From assembly GCF_003944715.1 (NCBI RefSeq), contig NZ_RWIT01000008.1, forward strand, positions 124,001 through 188,000: 64,000 bases of DNA, written 5' to 3'. Both the position numbers and the translations under genes were made by a program. This DNA is from Hymenobacter rigui (GTDB lineage Bacteria; Bacteroidota; Bacteroidia; Cytophagales; Hymenobacteraceae). The notes under the pieces were generated by a model, which saw only the letters and a program-made list of their open reading frames with translations, made no database searches and was not told the DNA's origin. This document shows, one piece after another, positions 16,170 through 24,020 of the stretch. The number at the start of each line of letters is the position of its first letter. Position 1 is the first letter of the stretch.

Positions 16170-16744
16170 GAGCATCCATCTGTTAAATGGCGATGGCAAA
16201 TCTGATAAGCGTTTAAGTCGGCGTTAACCGACGGGTGTGCCCGTCAAGGACTAACGGGATACGCCTGTGGTGCATTTTCTGGCGCTCACTGGGCGAGCGG
16301 GACCATCCCACCAGCACGCCAACTTTTGGCGTAACGAACAATTGGGAGCTTACAGGATGCTAGGCCGGCTGCTGTCATTGAGCTGCGCCGGGGCGTAGCC
16401 GCCAGAAGATACCCCGGTAGCTCTCCCCCTCGACAAGGAGCATGCCATGCTCGACCCGCTTTTGCATTAGCTCGATTTGCCGCATCCTGGCTTCGTCCTG
16501 CTGCCACTGCCAGGGTGGGTCCCAGCAAGCCGGATTTAGAGGGCTTCTGACTTGATCATGACTTATCGCGCCCTTAAACAGCCGCAACCGATCCGTGCCT
16601 AAGGTCTGTCCAGGCCAGCCTAAGCCGATAATCTCTACTCAGGCCTAGTGTGCAAGTCATAGCTGGGCTGCGTTTCACTCCTACCGGAAAGGCCATTGCG
16701 TCATATCGGTTAATAATATCAAAACTTAAGCAACGACAAAAGCC
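16170..16744. other. GC-rich block between glycosyltransferase and methyltransferase
   Basis: About 575 bases, of which 16190-16690 is clearly richer in GC than the AT-rich genes on both sides. The reverse strand has an open frame of about 87 codons (16375 to about 16640) reading GWPGQTLGTDRLRLFKGAIS, WDPPWQWQQDEARMRQIELM and ESYRGIFWRLRPG, but no good ATG and no recognised family. It is probably a fragment of foreign DNA inserted into the biosynthetic operon. Confidence 0.4.
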
Positions 16745-17359
16745 ATGTCAGAAGGAGTGATCAAAGATTTGTCTCAGTTCAAGCCATGTATGATCGAATA
16801 TAAGCCACTCAACAAAAAAAGGCCTTCAAAGCTATTGAATGTTGTTTCTGCCTGGAGAGGCTTGGAATCAATAATTGACGACATAATAATTCAATTTGGT
16901 TTAGGAAGAAATTTATGTATTGAGTTCGGAGTCGAGTTCGGTTACTCGGCAGTAGCTCTATCAAATTATTTTGATACATTAATTGGTGTAGATACTTTTG
17001 ATGGTGATAGGCATACCCTTAATAAAAAGGAACATTACCATGAAACTAAGGTCCGACTTGCTGCTTATGAAAACATTACTTTGTTTAAGTCAAATTACCA
17101 GGACTGGATACCATATGACAGCAATTATTATGATCTCGCTCATGTAGATATCGTGCATAATTATACTGAAACATATGAGTGTGGGCTTTGGGCAGCGCAA
17201 CACAGTGATTGTGTTATTTTTCACGACACAGAAAGCTTCTTGGATGTCAAGCGTGCCGTAATAGATATTTCGAATGCTACGGGTTACAAAATGTACAATT
17301 ATCCTTATTATTTCGGACTTGGCATTCTAGTAAATCCGCATAAACTCAGCCGCGATTGA
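16745..17359 (+). CDS. Class I SAM-dependent methyltransferase
   Basis: A 204-residue protein. Motif I is LCIEFGVEFGYSAVALSNYF (about residues 57-76), followed by the acidic motif II LIGVDTFDGDRH. YYDLAHVDIVHNYTETYECG and SDCVIFHDTESFLDVKRAV correspond to the later strands of a Methyltransf_24-type fold, in which an Asp/His pair can bind a metal. The protein should transfer a methyl group from S-adenosylmethionine. Position 52 bases before the dehydratase gene, with similar AT-rich codon use, suggests a shared transcript and a tailoring role on the peptide or its sugar. O- versus N-methylation cannot be told. Confidence 0.75.
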   Translation: MSEGVIKDLSQFKPCMIEYKPLNKKRPSKLLNVVSAWRGLESIIDDIIIQFGLGRNLCIEFGVEFGYSAVALSNYFDTLIGVDTFDGDRHTLNKKEHYHETKVRLAAYENITLFKSNYQDWIPYDSNYYDLAHVDIVHNYTETYECGLWAAQHSDCVIFHDTESFLDVKRAVIDISNATGYKMYNYPYYFGLGILVNPHKLSRD

Positions 17360-17411
17360 AAAAAATAGCAATTTTTGTATTCTCGTTGACCTTAAAGCAA
17401 CTAAGCATAAA

Positions 17412-18947
17412 ATGGTTAGTCAATCTCCGTACCAGATCAAAGAAAGCTACCGATCAATTCCGTTTGTGGAAGTCGTGTTGCGGTATACTGAAGGTTTTAT
17501 GGACAACCCTAACTTTGAATTGTCGGATTTAGCAAAAAATAAGTTAGAATACAATCTACTACAAGAATTAAGCTCTATTGCTGAAGTTATATTACAAGAA
17601 GAATTAGATACTTTTGTTGCCGATGGCAATTCTAGTTTTGAGGAGTTCGTAGGAAAAATGGATCTGTTGTTGGCCGTGAAGTATCCTGTTTTAGACAGAA
17701 TACTTAAATTAAAGGCCAGTAATTTTTCAAAACATATTCATAATATTACCCGCCGATTCCGAGAAGATAGTGCAAGACTAAAAAGCACATTTAATTTAGA
17801 GGACATTACAATCAAAGATATTGATGTAAACCTCGGCGATGGTCATAATGGTGAGGGTACATCCTTAGTGCATTTATCAAATGGAACGAAATTGATATAT
17901 AAACCAAGAAATATAAACATATGCAATTCTTATAACCATTTTATTGAATGGGTTAATTCTAAACTTGAAATTAACTTAAAGACATTCAAGGGGCTTAATT
18001 GCAATAATTATGGCTGGTTGGAATTTGTCAATTACGAAGAAGCTTCCTCAGAAGCGGATTTGCAAGATTACTACTACAAAGCAGGAGCCCTGCTAGCAAT
18101 TACTTTAATTTTAGGCAGTAAAGACTGTCATCACGAAAACATAATTGCGTCGGGGAATAATCCATTTGTAATCGATCATGAAACCATTATCCAGCCGTTT
18201 TTTAATATTAAAGCCTTCCGGACATGGGATTCCCAATACAAAACGCCCCTTTTTTCGGTATTAGAAAGCTTTCTGATAGTGGATCCAGCCTCTGGATCAC
18301 CTTTAGACATTGTGGGATACGGAGTGAAAGGAAATATCGAAGTTGTCGAATTAGAGAAAAAAGTGATAAACCCTAATACTATAAATTCCAAAAGAACTAC
18401 TCGATTTTCTACAAGAAAGGTAATAGACAAAAATATTCCATTATTAAGAGGAAAATATATTTTTGTTGATACCTATAAAGAACATTTTATTAACGGGTTT
18501 TCTGCAACATATGACATGCTTTCAGATTCAAAAGACGAACTGAAAGCAACAGATTCTCCGCTCAATTTCTTTGTAAATAATGAAGTGCGTTATGTTTGGC
18601 GCCCGACTTTTGTATATTTTAAAATTTTAAAATATATGAGATCAGCATCTTTCATGTCAAGTGATGAAGTGTATTACTCTGCACTACGCAATTTACTATC
18701 AAAAGCTTTCCGAGAAGAAAATAAAAAAGACTATGACTTTATACTTGATTTTGAACTAAAGCAAATGGTCAATGGCGATATTCCTATTTTCAATCTCGAC
18801 AGCTCAGATAATACTTTGGGAGGCAAAAATTCACCAAAAATATTTGAATACAGCTGTCTTGAAAATATACGCCACCGAGTGGATTTATTAACACCAGAAC
18901 ATAAAGAAAAGCAGTTGGAGTACATTCTTCGATGGATCAATTCCTAG
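17412..18947 (+). CDS. Stand-alone LanM-type dehydratase without cyclase domain (PoyF-like)
   Basis: A 511-residue protein with the DUF4135 dehydratase of class II lanthipeptide synthetases. Kinase-like phosphorylation residues are all present: D143 and H145 in LGDGHNGEG, K164 in IYKPR, D238, H240 and N243 in KDCHHEN, D255 and E257 in IDHETI. The elimination site residues appear as R393, R397 and T399 in VRYVWRPTF. It should phosphorylate Ser/Thr with ATP and eliminate phosphate to give Dha/Dhb. The LanC-like cyclase with its zinc ligands is absent, and the protein ends at WINS. Full LanM proteins have about 900-1000 residues. PoyF of the polytheonamide pathway is a known stand-alone case. 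An IS5-like relic follows, so a lost 3' end is possible, though the frame ends cleanly. Confidence 0.88.
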   Translation: MVSQSPYQIKESYRSIPFVEVVLRYTEGFMDNPNFELSDLAKNKLEYNLLQELSSIAEVILQEELDTFVADGNSSFEEFVGKMDLLLAVKYPVLDRILKLKASNFSKHIHNITRRFREDSARLKSTFNLEDITIKDIDVNLGDGHNGEGTSLVHLSNGTKLIYKPRNINICNSYNHFIEWVNSKLEINLKTFKGLNCNNYGWLEFVNYEEASSEADLQDYYYKAGALLAITLILGSKDCHHENIIASGNNPFVIDHETIIQPFFNIKAFRTWDSQYKTPLFSVLESFLIVDPASGSPLDIVGYGVKGNIEVVELEKKVINPNTINSKRTTRFSTRKVIDKNIPLLRGKYIFVDTYKEHFINGFSATYDMLSDSKDELKATDSPLNFFVNNEVRYVWRPTFVYFKILKYMRSASFMSSDEVYYSALRNLLSKAFREENKKDYDFILDFELKQMVNGDIPIFNLDSSDNTLGGKNSPKIFEYSCLENIRHRVDLLTPEHKEKQLEYILRWINS

Positions 18948-19064
18948 CTTGCTTGAGCATTCAATCTCACATACAGTTTAATTTTTACAGTTGTATAGCT
19001 CTTCAATTTAGTGCATTAATTTAGAGCCCTGATTGTAAATTGCTTAAATTGAAAAATAAACGAG

Positions 19065-19830
19065 CCATCCAGTTGCTGGATGAGTTCATCTACTCCGGTC
19101 CGCTTTAGGGTGAAGCGCCATCAACTCTTACCGACTCGTAATGGCAAGCGAGTGCGCCGCAGCAACTCTTGGGCCGTTAATGTTTGCTTCAAGTCGCTAA
19201 TGCGCTACGTGGGCCTTACGGGCTGTCAGAGGTGCCGCCTGCCGGGGATTACTACTTCCGGCGTTAGCGTGGGCAACACGTCTAAGCCGACCTTGACGAC
19301 ACCGTTATTCTGGCCGGTCAACCAGCGGTTAACCGGGCGCCCATTTCTTTGCGTGTGTGCGTGGACAGGCTAAGCGTCAAGCCGCTCCCGTGCCTTTTGG
19401 AACACTGGGTCATCGAGAGAGGCAAGCGCGGCAACAAACGCAAACGGCAGCGACGTAAAGAATTGCCGTTTTGCCTGCCACGTGCACGCAGCCAACAGCC
19501 ACTACGGTTTAACCAGCCGGGCTTTACTGCCCCCTGGCCGGTCATGCCCGTCGCCCGGCCACGGTGTTGACGGACAACGCCCACCGGCGCGCTTCGCCGC
19601 CGGTGTCGGCCTGTTGGGCTTGGCACACAAGGTAGCCGCCCACCCCCACGGTCCACGCCTTTGTCCCGGTAGCCCAGGCCTGGGTCGTCAAGTGCACGCT
19701 TGCCAGCCTGGCCCATCTTGGCCGCTTGGCTGTGGACTATGAATGTGGCCTGGCAAGCGTTGAGACCTGGTTACCTACAGCCAACTTAACCAACTCCCTT
19801 AAATCCCAATACGTTCTGAGCTGGTGAGTT
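19065..19830 (+). pseudogene. IS5-family transposase remnant, heavily decayed
   Basis: No single frame is open. Pieces in different frames recall an IS5-type transposase: LTDS*WQ near 19127, YYFRR near 19250, VCVDRLSVKPLP then RGNKRKRQ near 19365-19450, and AWVVKCTLASLAHLGRLAVD with YECGL near 19675-19745. The last matches the WVVERTFAWL...RRLSxDYE signature of the family's C-terminus. Many stops and frame changes show it is long dead. It directly follows the dehydratase gene. Confidence 0.6.
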
Positions 19831-20005
19831 TCCGCTCGGTTGGGGCTATAGCTTAAGCAAGTAGTTCTACAAGCAAAGATGATTGACTAACATCAGGTGT
19901 ACATCCGCGAAGGAGTCCAGCGGCACACGCAGGGCGTGCAGGTGCAGCATGCGCTTACTGGGTTCTGAAACAGGAAAGCTATTTTCTATTTTTAGAACCA
20001 AGGAG

Positions 20006-20812
20006 TCAAGACTTGGAGAGCTTAACCTGCCAAAATATATTAAGGTTATTGTTTACAGCGTAAGAAATGGCCTCAGTCATGCTGTTTACGCCCATCTTCT
20101 CAAAAAGCTTTCTCCGGTGGAATTTAACTGTATCTGGAGATACAAAAAGCATCTCCGAAATTTCATTGATTGTATGCCCTCTAACGGACAATTGCAAAAT
20201 TTCTGTTTCCCGATCCGATAGTTTCATCTTCTGATCGGGTCGCCATACATTTTCCTTAAGGTCGTATGCATAGACCTTGTTCTCTCCACTCTTGTGAATT
20301 CTTATGTTGCCTGCAGTTCGCTCAGATGAGAGTGAAACGATACACAATGCTTTCCAAATCTTTCCCTCGTCGTTAAAGAATATAGGAGTCAACTTCTGAT
20401 TGATCAATATCAGTTTTCCTTCCTGGTTTCTTAGATGGAAGTCGTATGAGATTGAGTAATTACTGCGGTCTTTCAACGGGATTTTCTCGTAAAACTCAAA
20501 TCCGACCGTGTTGATTTTCAGCAACAACTCCAAGTCTTTATCGGGAACGTACTTGAAATAGTAGTTGTAGCCCATTTCCTGCACCTGGGTCGCCGTGTTG
20601 CCACACAAGAATAACGGGTTATCGGAGACGTACTCAAACCCCTGTTTCATGTAGTCTATCACGTATATACTACTGTTGGTAGCTATTGCAAAAGCTTTTA
20701 CACAGTCTAAATAGTTGAACTGCTGTCCGTGTTCCTGCTTGATGTGAGGAATGGTGTTGGCACCGTTGAAAAACGAGCTTACCTCCTTCTTACCACTCGA
20801 AGTTACCTTCAT
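20006..20812 (-). CDS. LuxR-type transcription regulator with PAS-like sensor region
   Basis: A 268-residue protein. Residues about 30-190 are a PAS-like domain (SSIYVIDYMKQGFEYVSDNP, SISYDFHLRNQEGKLILINQ). The C-terminus carries the GerE/LuxR helix-turn-helix: MKLSDRETEILQLSVRGHTI, NEISEMLFVSPDTVKFHRRK, LFEKMGVNSMTEAISYAVNN. No phosphoacceptor receiver domain is present. It is a likely local regulator, transcribed leftward and flanked on both sides by dead insertion sequences. This PAS-LuxR arrangement is common in Bacteroidota. Targets are unknown; the dyads at 22183-22235 are candidates. Confidence 0.82.
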   Translation of the reverse strand: MKVTSSGKKEVSSFFNGANTIPHIKQEHGQQFNYLDCVKAFAIATNSSIYVIDYMKQGFEYVSDNPLFLCGNTATQVQEMGYNYYFKYVPDKDLELLLKINTVGFEFYEKIPLKDRSNYSISYDFHLRNQEGKLILINQKLTPIFFNDEGKIWKALCIVSLSSERTAGNIRIHKSGENKVYAYDLKENVWRPDQKMKLSDRETEILQLSVRGHTINEISEMLFVSPDTVKFHRRKLFEKMGVNSMTEAISYAVNNNLNIFWQVKLSKS

Positions 20813-21049
20813 CTGTTCAGTTTAAGTTAGCTTCCTTTTACTGCTTAAAGTAACATTCCGTGAAAGTAGCTATTGTATTTATCCTTTAAAAATCTAGATA
20901 GTTCAGGAGCGGTTATTAAGTAAATCGTGGTAAGGACACAAATAGTGGTTTAAACAAACACCTGGGGCAGTAGTGGGCCCTTGAGCACTTGGTGTAGGTG
21001 CTGGTGATTGTACTTAAAATCTCCGGATACCATATAGTAAAATGGTCCG

Positions 21050-22070
21050 GGTGGGCCGGGCAGTCTAAGAAGGTGTTTTCAAGCTGCTGATTGTAAAGGC
21101 TTTTGGGGGCGATTGGTAGGCCATTATCGAGTGGCAACGGGTGTGGCTATAGTACTCTGATACAGATAAACACGCTTTTTTGTGCATCTGCCAAATCGCG
21201 CTAGACAGGCCTGTTCCCTGCTTTAAGTTCTATGGTTGAGCGTCACGACCACAAGCTCTCGGGCTGCGCATTGTCCAGGTACTCAGCCCGCCGGCTTGGC
21301 AGCATAGGCAACCATATGCAGCCACCATGGCCCAGTAGGCGCTACCGCAATACTGCCCGTCTCGGTCAGGAGGCACCAACAGACCATCAGCGGGAGTACG
21401 GGCTAGCAAAGCCTAATGCAAGGAGCTGAGCTCAAGTTCTTCCGGCATCGTCTTGCGCACCTGCGCGCCCACCACTTATTGGGTAAAGCTGTCCTGGAAG
21501 CGTACTGGTAGGCCCATGCCCTCGGTTCCAGGGGCCTGGGGTCAATAGGCGATATCGCTACCCCAGAATAAGCTCCTCTGGGCCGCCTGGTTGAGCAAAC
21601 GGCTGGGGCCCACGTGCTGGCCCTCTTCCCGCAATTGAATAGTGCAGGCGACTGGTGCCAGCGCGCTTGTGGTGGTAGGCAAAGGCCTTTTCCAGTGCTG
21701 ATTTCCACACCCTGGGCGCCGCACTGGCAGCAGGCGAGGGAGTTTATTTGAGCCAGGTATAATAGCGAGCGGGGGCCACTTCCACTACCTTGTCCGGTAA
21801 CCGGACGCAAAAGCTACCGCGCTGGTGATCCGTTAAGGATAGCAACTAATAGCACTGGGGACTGGCGGAAAAAAAGTCGTCTTTTTTTATAGAATCTCCA
21901 ACTCTTGCGCCAGCCGGCGGTGGACAGCACGCAACTGACGCACTTCGGGCGCCATGGCCGGGTCTGCAGGCAGGACGGGCTGGGCATCGCGTTGCAACTG
22001 GTGGAGCGGCTTGGGATCCAGGCTCAAGGCCCGAGCGGCAAATGGGGACGGGCGTTTCTCGGCGACCATT
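21050..22070 (-). pseudogene. IS3-family transposase remnant (OrfA tail plus OrfB)
   Basis: Reverse-strand fragments in changing frames match an IS3 element. The OrfA end appears as APEVRQLRAVHRRLAQELEI near 21900, followed by an A-run (ataaaaaaagacg) typical of the frameshift site. OrfB pieces include REEGQHVGPSRLLNQ, SLFWGSDIAY near 21550, and TQ*VVGAQVR. Further pieces are EYLDNAQPESLWS near 21255 and DLADAQKSVF near 21180. The order matches the integrase core (SDITYLP...VVGWQV...DNAxAESLWS). Numerous stops show it is inactive. Confidence 0.65.
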
Positions 22071-22182
22071 TGCAGGGTTTCTGGGCTGCAGGCCGCTTTT
22101 TACTTACCGTATTTATCGGGCTTTTACATAGGCAAAAATTACCCCCTTTTTGTCTCGCTCAGCTAGATCATCACATAAAACA

Positions 22183-22235
22183 ACTACAAAGTGTAGTCGT
22201 TCGGCCCTCTTTGATATACTACAATATAGTGTAGT
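22183..22235. promoter_or_regulatory. Two ACTACA/TGTAGT dyads upstream of the acyltransferase gene
   Basis: Two perfect dyads share the same 6-base arms: ACTACA-aag-TGTAGT at 22183-22197 and ACTACA-atatag-TGTAGT at 22218-22235. They are 20 bases apart and end about 50 bases before ATG 22286. The second, with an 18-base overall dyad, resembles the layout of lux-box type operators. They are likely binding sites for a dimeric regulator; which one is unknown. Confidence 0.55.
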
Positions 22236-22285
22236 AGCGGGGCTTTTAGCCTGGGGTTTATTTGTGTCTAATCCCTATAATAAAC

Positions 22286-22894
22286 ATGAATATTACCCAA
22301 AATTACTTAGGGCAGTTGGAGCTGGGACTACTTAGTGAGTTGGCAGCATTTGTAGTAGGGGAAAACTTCAGTCATCACTCCGTAACATGTCCCGAGGTGG
22401 ATGTACAACGTGACGTGCATAATATCTACTGTGAAGAGTTGCACCATCTCGAAAACTCAAGGTTTTACATTGCCCGGGATTCAACCGGTACTATTCAAGG
22501 CTCCATAAGACTCACCAAGTGGGACTACAAAGCGAAGTTACCCATACAAAAGATCTTCGACATTAACCCGATTGACACCCTGGACTGCACTCACAATGTG
22601 CCTTCTATCTGGCACATCGGCCGGTTTGCTACGCGCAGAAGCAATACAGACAAGACTATGTTCAAAAAACTCATGGTCCACGCCGTGACACCTATTTGTA
22701 AGGAGAAAGATAGTGTAGCATTCGCCGAGTGTGACAGTAAGCTACTAAGAGTCTTGAACATCCTTGGTATCGAGTCCCGGATAATTGGCAAGTCGGTGAA
22801 TTACTTGGGATCGGAGACTATTCCTATCTCAATAAGTGCCCAGGGGCTAAGCAGATTTTACCATAAAAATAAGGACCTAGTGAGAGTCGAATAG
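22286..22894 (+). CDS. GNAT-fold N-acyltransferase (FeeM / LuxI-like)
   Basis: Start ATG 22286 (MNITQNYLGQLELGLLSELA) gives 202 residues. HHLENSRFYIARDSTGTIQG followed by SIRLTKW is the acyl-CoA-binding core of the GNAT/autoinducer-synthase fold; VPSIWHIGRFATRR and VNYLGSETIPISISAQGLSR match the EIGRxA and YLGSETxP patterns of FeeM-like N-acyl amino acid synthases. It would move a fatty acyl group from a thioester (acyl-ACP or acyl-CoA) to an amine. FeeM-like GNATs in NHLP clusters are known to acylate Lys or Orn side chains of RiPPs (selidamides); a diffusible signal is the alternative. It precedes the AraC gene by 62 bases. Confidence 0.75.
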   Translation: MNITQNYLGQLELGLLSELAAFVVGENFSHHSVTCPEVDVQRDVHNIYCEELHHLENSRFYIARDSTGTIQGSIRLTKWDYKAKLPIQKIFDINPIDTLDCTHNVPSIWHIGRFATRRSNTDKTMFKKLMVHAVTPICKEKDSVAFAECDSKLLRVLNILGIESRIIGKSVNYLGSETIPISISAQGLSRFYHKNKDLVRVE

Positions 22895-22956
22895 TCTTTC
22901 CAAACAAGTCATAACCAGGTGAACGAAGTCTACTCCTAACAAAAACTGTCACAACA

Positions 22957-23610
22957 ATGAATCAGGCAGAAAATCAAGTCATTGATTGGGATGCTCCCAA
23001 CCTTTTAGAACAGCTTGTTCGGAACATTAAAGCTCCTTTGGAAAACATCGCAGCTGCGGGAAGGAACAGCGACGATTACAATAAAGGCAAAATAGAAGAG
23101 ATAATATTTTCTAGTACCAAGGAGATAAATGACATCATAGAAGCGATAGTGGCCAAGAATAAAGCCAGAGCGCTTAGCTTAACCCATGAAAGCCGCCCCG
23201 ACATATTTGAAATCTATGAGACTAACGAGAATGTTAGACAGATGTGTACAGATGCCGTAACTCCTCAAAAAGTGACAAAAGTCGATCAGGAGTGGTTGAT
23301 GCTTCTCGAAAAAGAGGTTTATGACAACCTAAGCAATAATTTCATGAATTTGTATGATCTGTCATGCAGAATGGCGGTAAGCGAGCGGCAATTGTATAGA
23401 AGACTTTTGAGTCTGGTGGCCCTAACCCCTAATAAGTACATTCGCATCCTGCGTTTGCACAAAGCAAAGCAGATGATTGACAACTTTGTAGAACATTCCA
23501 TTCCCCAGATCGCCTACGCAGTAGGCTACAACGACGTGCATTACTTTTCGAAGCTGTTTGCGAGTCAGTACAGTGTTTCTCCAAAAGAACTCGTGGGTTC
23601 TCTACGGTGA
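22957..23610 (+). CDS. AraC-family regulator with a HisKA-like N-terminal remnant
   Basis: A 217-residue protein. The C-terminal 100 residues hold the two helix-turn-helix motifs of AraC/XylS proteins: LYDLSCRMAVSERQLYRRLL, TPNKYIRILRLHKAKQMIDN and IPQIAYAVGYNDVHYFSKLF, then YSVSPKELV. The N-terminal part (LLEQLVRNIKAPLENIAAAG) resembles the dimerisation helix of histidine kinases in Bacteroidota hybrid two-component systems but has Lys-Ala instead of the phospho-acceptor His. It may therefore be a fragment of, or derived from, a hybrid sensor. It lies between the acyltransferase and the precursor at 23691 and probably regulates nearby genes. Confidence 0.82.
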   Translation: MNQAENQVIDWDAPNLLEQLVRNIKAPLENIAAAGRNSDDYNKGKIEEIIFSSTKEINDIIEAIVAKNKARALSLTHESRPDIFEIYETNENVRQMCTDAVTPQKVTKVDQEWLMLLEKEVYDNLSNNFMNLYDLSCRMAVSERQLYRRLLSLVALTPNKYIRILRLHKAKQMIDNFVEHSIPQIAYAVGYNDVHYFSKLFASQYSVSPKELVGSLR

Positions 23611-23690
23611 AATGATATCGGTTTTACATTTGAAGCCAGCTATTTCCGAGTCGATTGTAAAACTCAATTTTACGAAATGAAACCCACCCT

Positions 23691-24020
23691 ATGAATTTAA
23701 CCGAACAACAAAAAAAAGGGCAAGAAGTCCTATTCAGGATAATTTCCGAAGCTTGGAAAAATGATCAATTTAAACAAGCCTTGCTTGCCAACCCGAAAGA
23801 AACGCTAGAGCAGACCTTCGGTAAGAAATTCTCCTCTGTAAAAAGAATTAAGGTCACCGATCAGTCTGATCCGTCCTATTTATACATCAATATTCCGGTT
23901 AAGCCAGATGCTGATGTTAAAGGGCCGACCCAGAACCAGAAAGGGAATAAGTCAGCAGCGGATTCAAACGGTAACGGCTTTGTTATGACCGATTATAAAA
24001 CACTATATGACTCATTATAG
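23691..24020 (+). CDS. NHLP-like precursor 7, no double glycine, 3' end altered by IS630
   Basis: A 109-residue peptide. The leader matches the others: LFRIISEAWKNDQFKQALLA, NPKETLEQTFGKKF, RIKVTDQSDPSYLYINIPVK. It then diverges: instead of LTEEQLExxxGG it has PDADVKGPTQNQKGNKSAAD and ends FVMTDYKTLYDSL. The stop codon TAG (24018-24020) is formed by the first bases of the IS630 element. If the element is removed with one TA, the frame reads SLDKSNS and stops, so only about five residues were changed. Without GG, cleavage by the C39 domain is doubtful; it may be an orphan or decoy leader. Confidence 0.75.
   Translation: MNLTEQQKKGQEVLFRIISEAWKNDQFKQALLANPKETLEQTFGKKFSSVKRIKVTDQSDPSYLYINIPVKPDADVKGPTQNQKGNKSAADSNGNGFVMTDYKTLYDSL

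Noticed and set aside
17412..19830. A LanC cyclase domain continuing after the dehydratase
   Set aside because: The region after 18947 gives IS5-like transposase pieces, not the zinc ligands of LanC.
22262..22285. Upstream start for the acyltransferase
   Set aside because: The extra residues MCLIPIIN come from a TTG-type start with no ribosome-binding stretch; the ATG at 22286 fits the family better.
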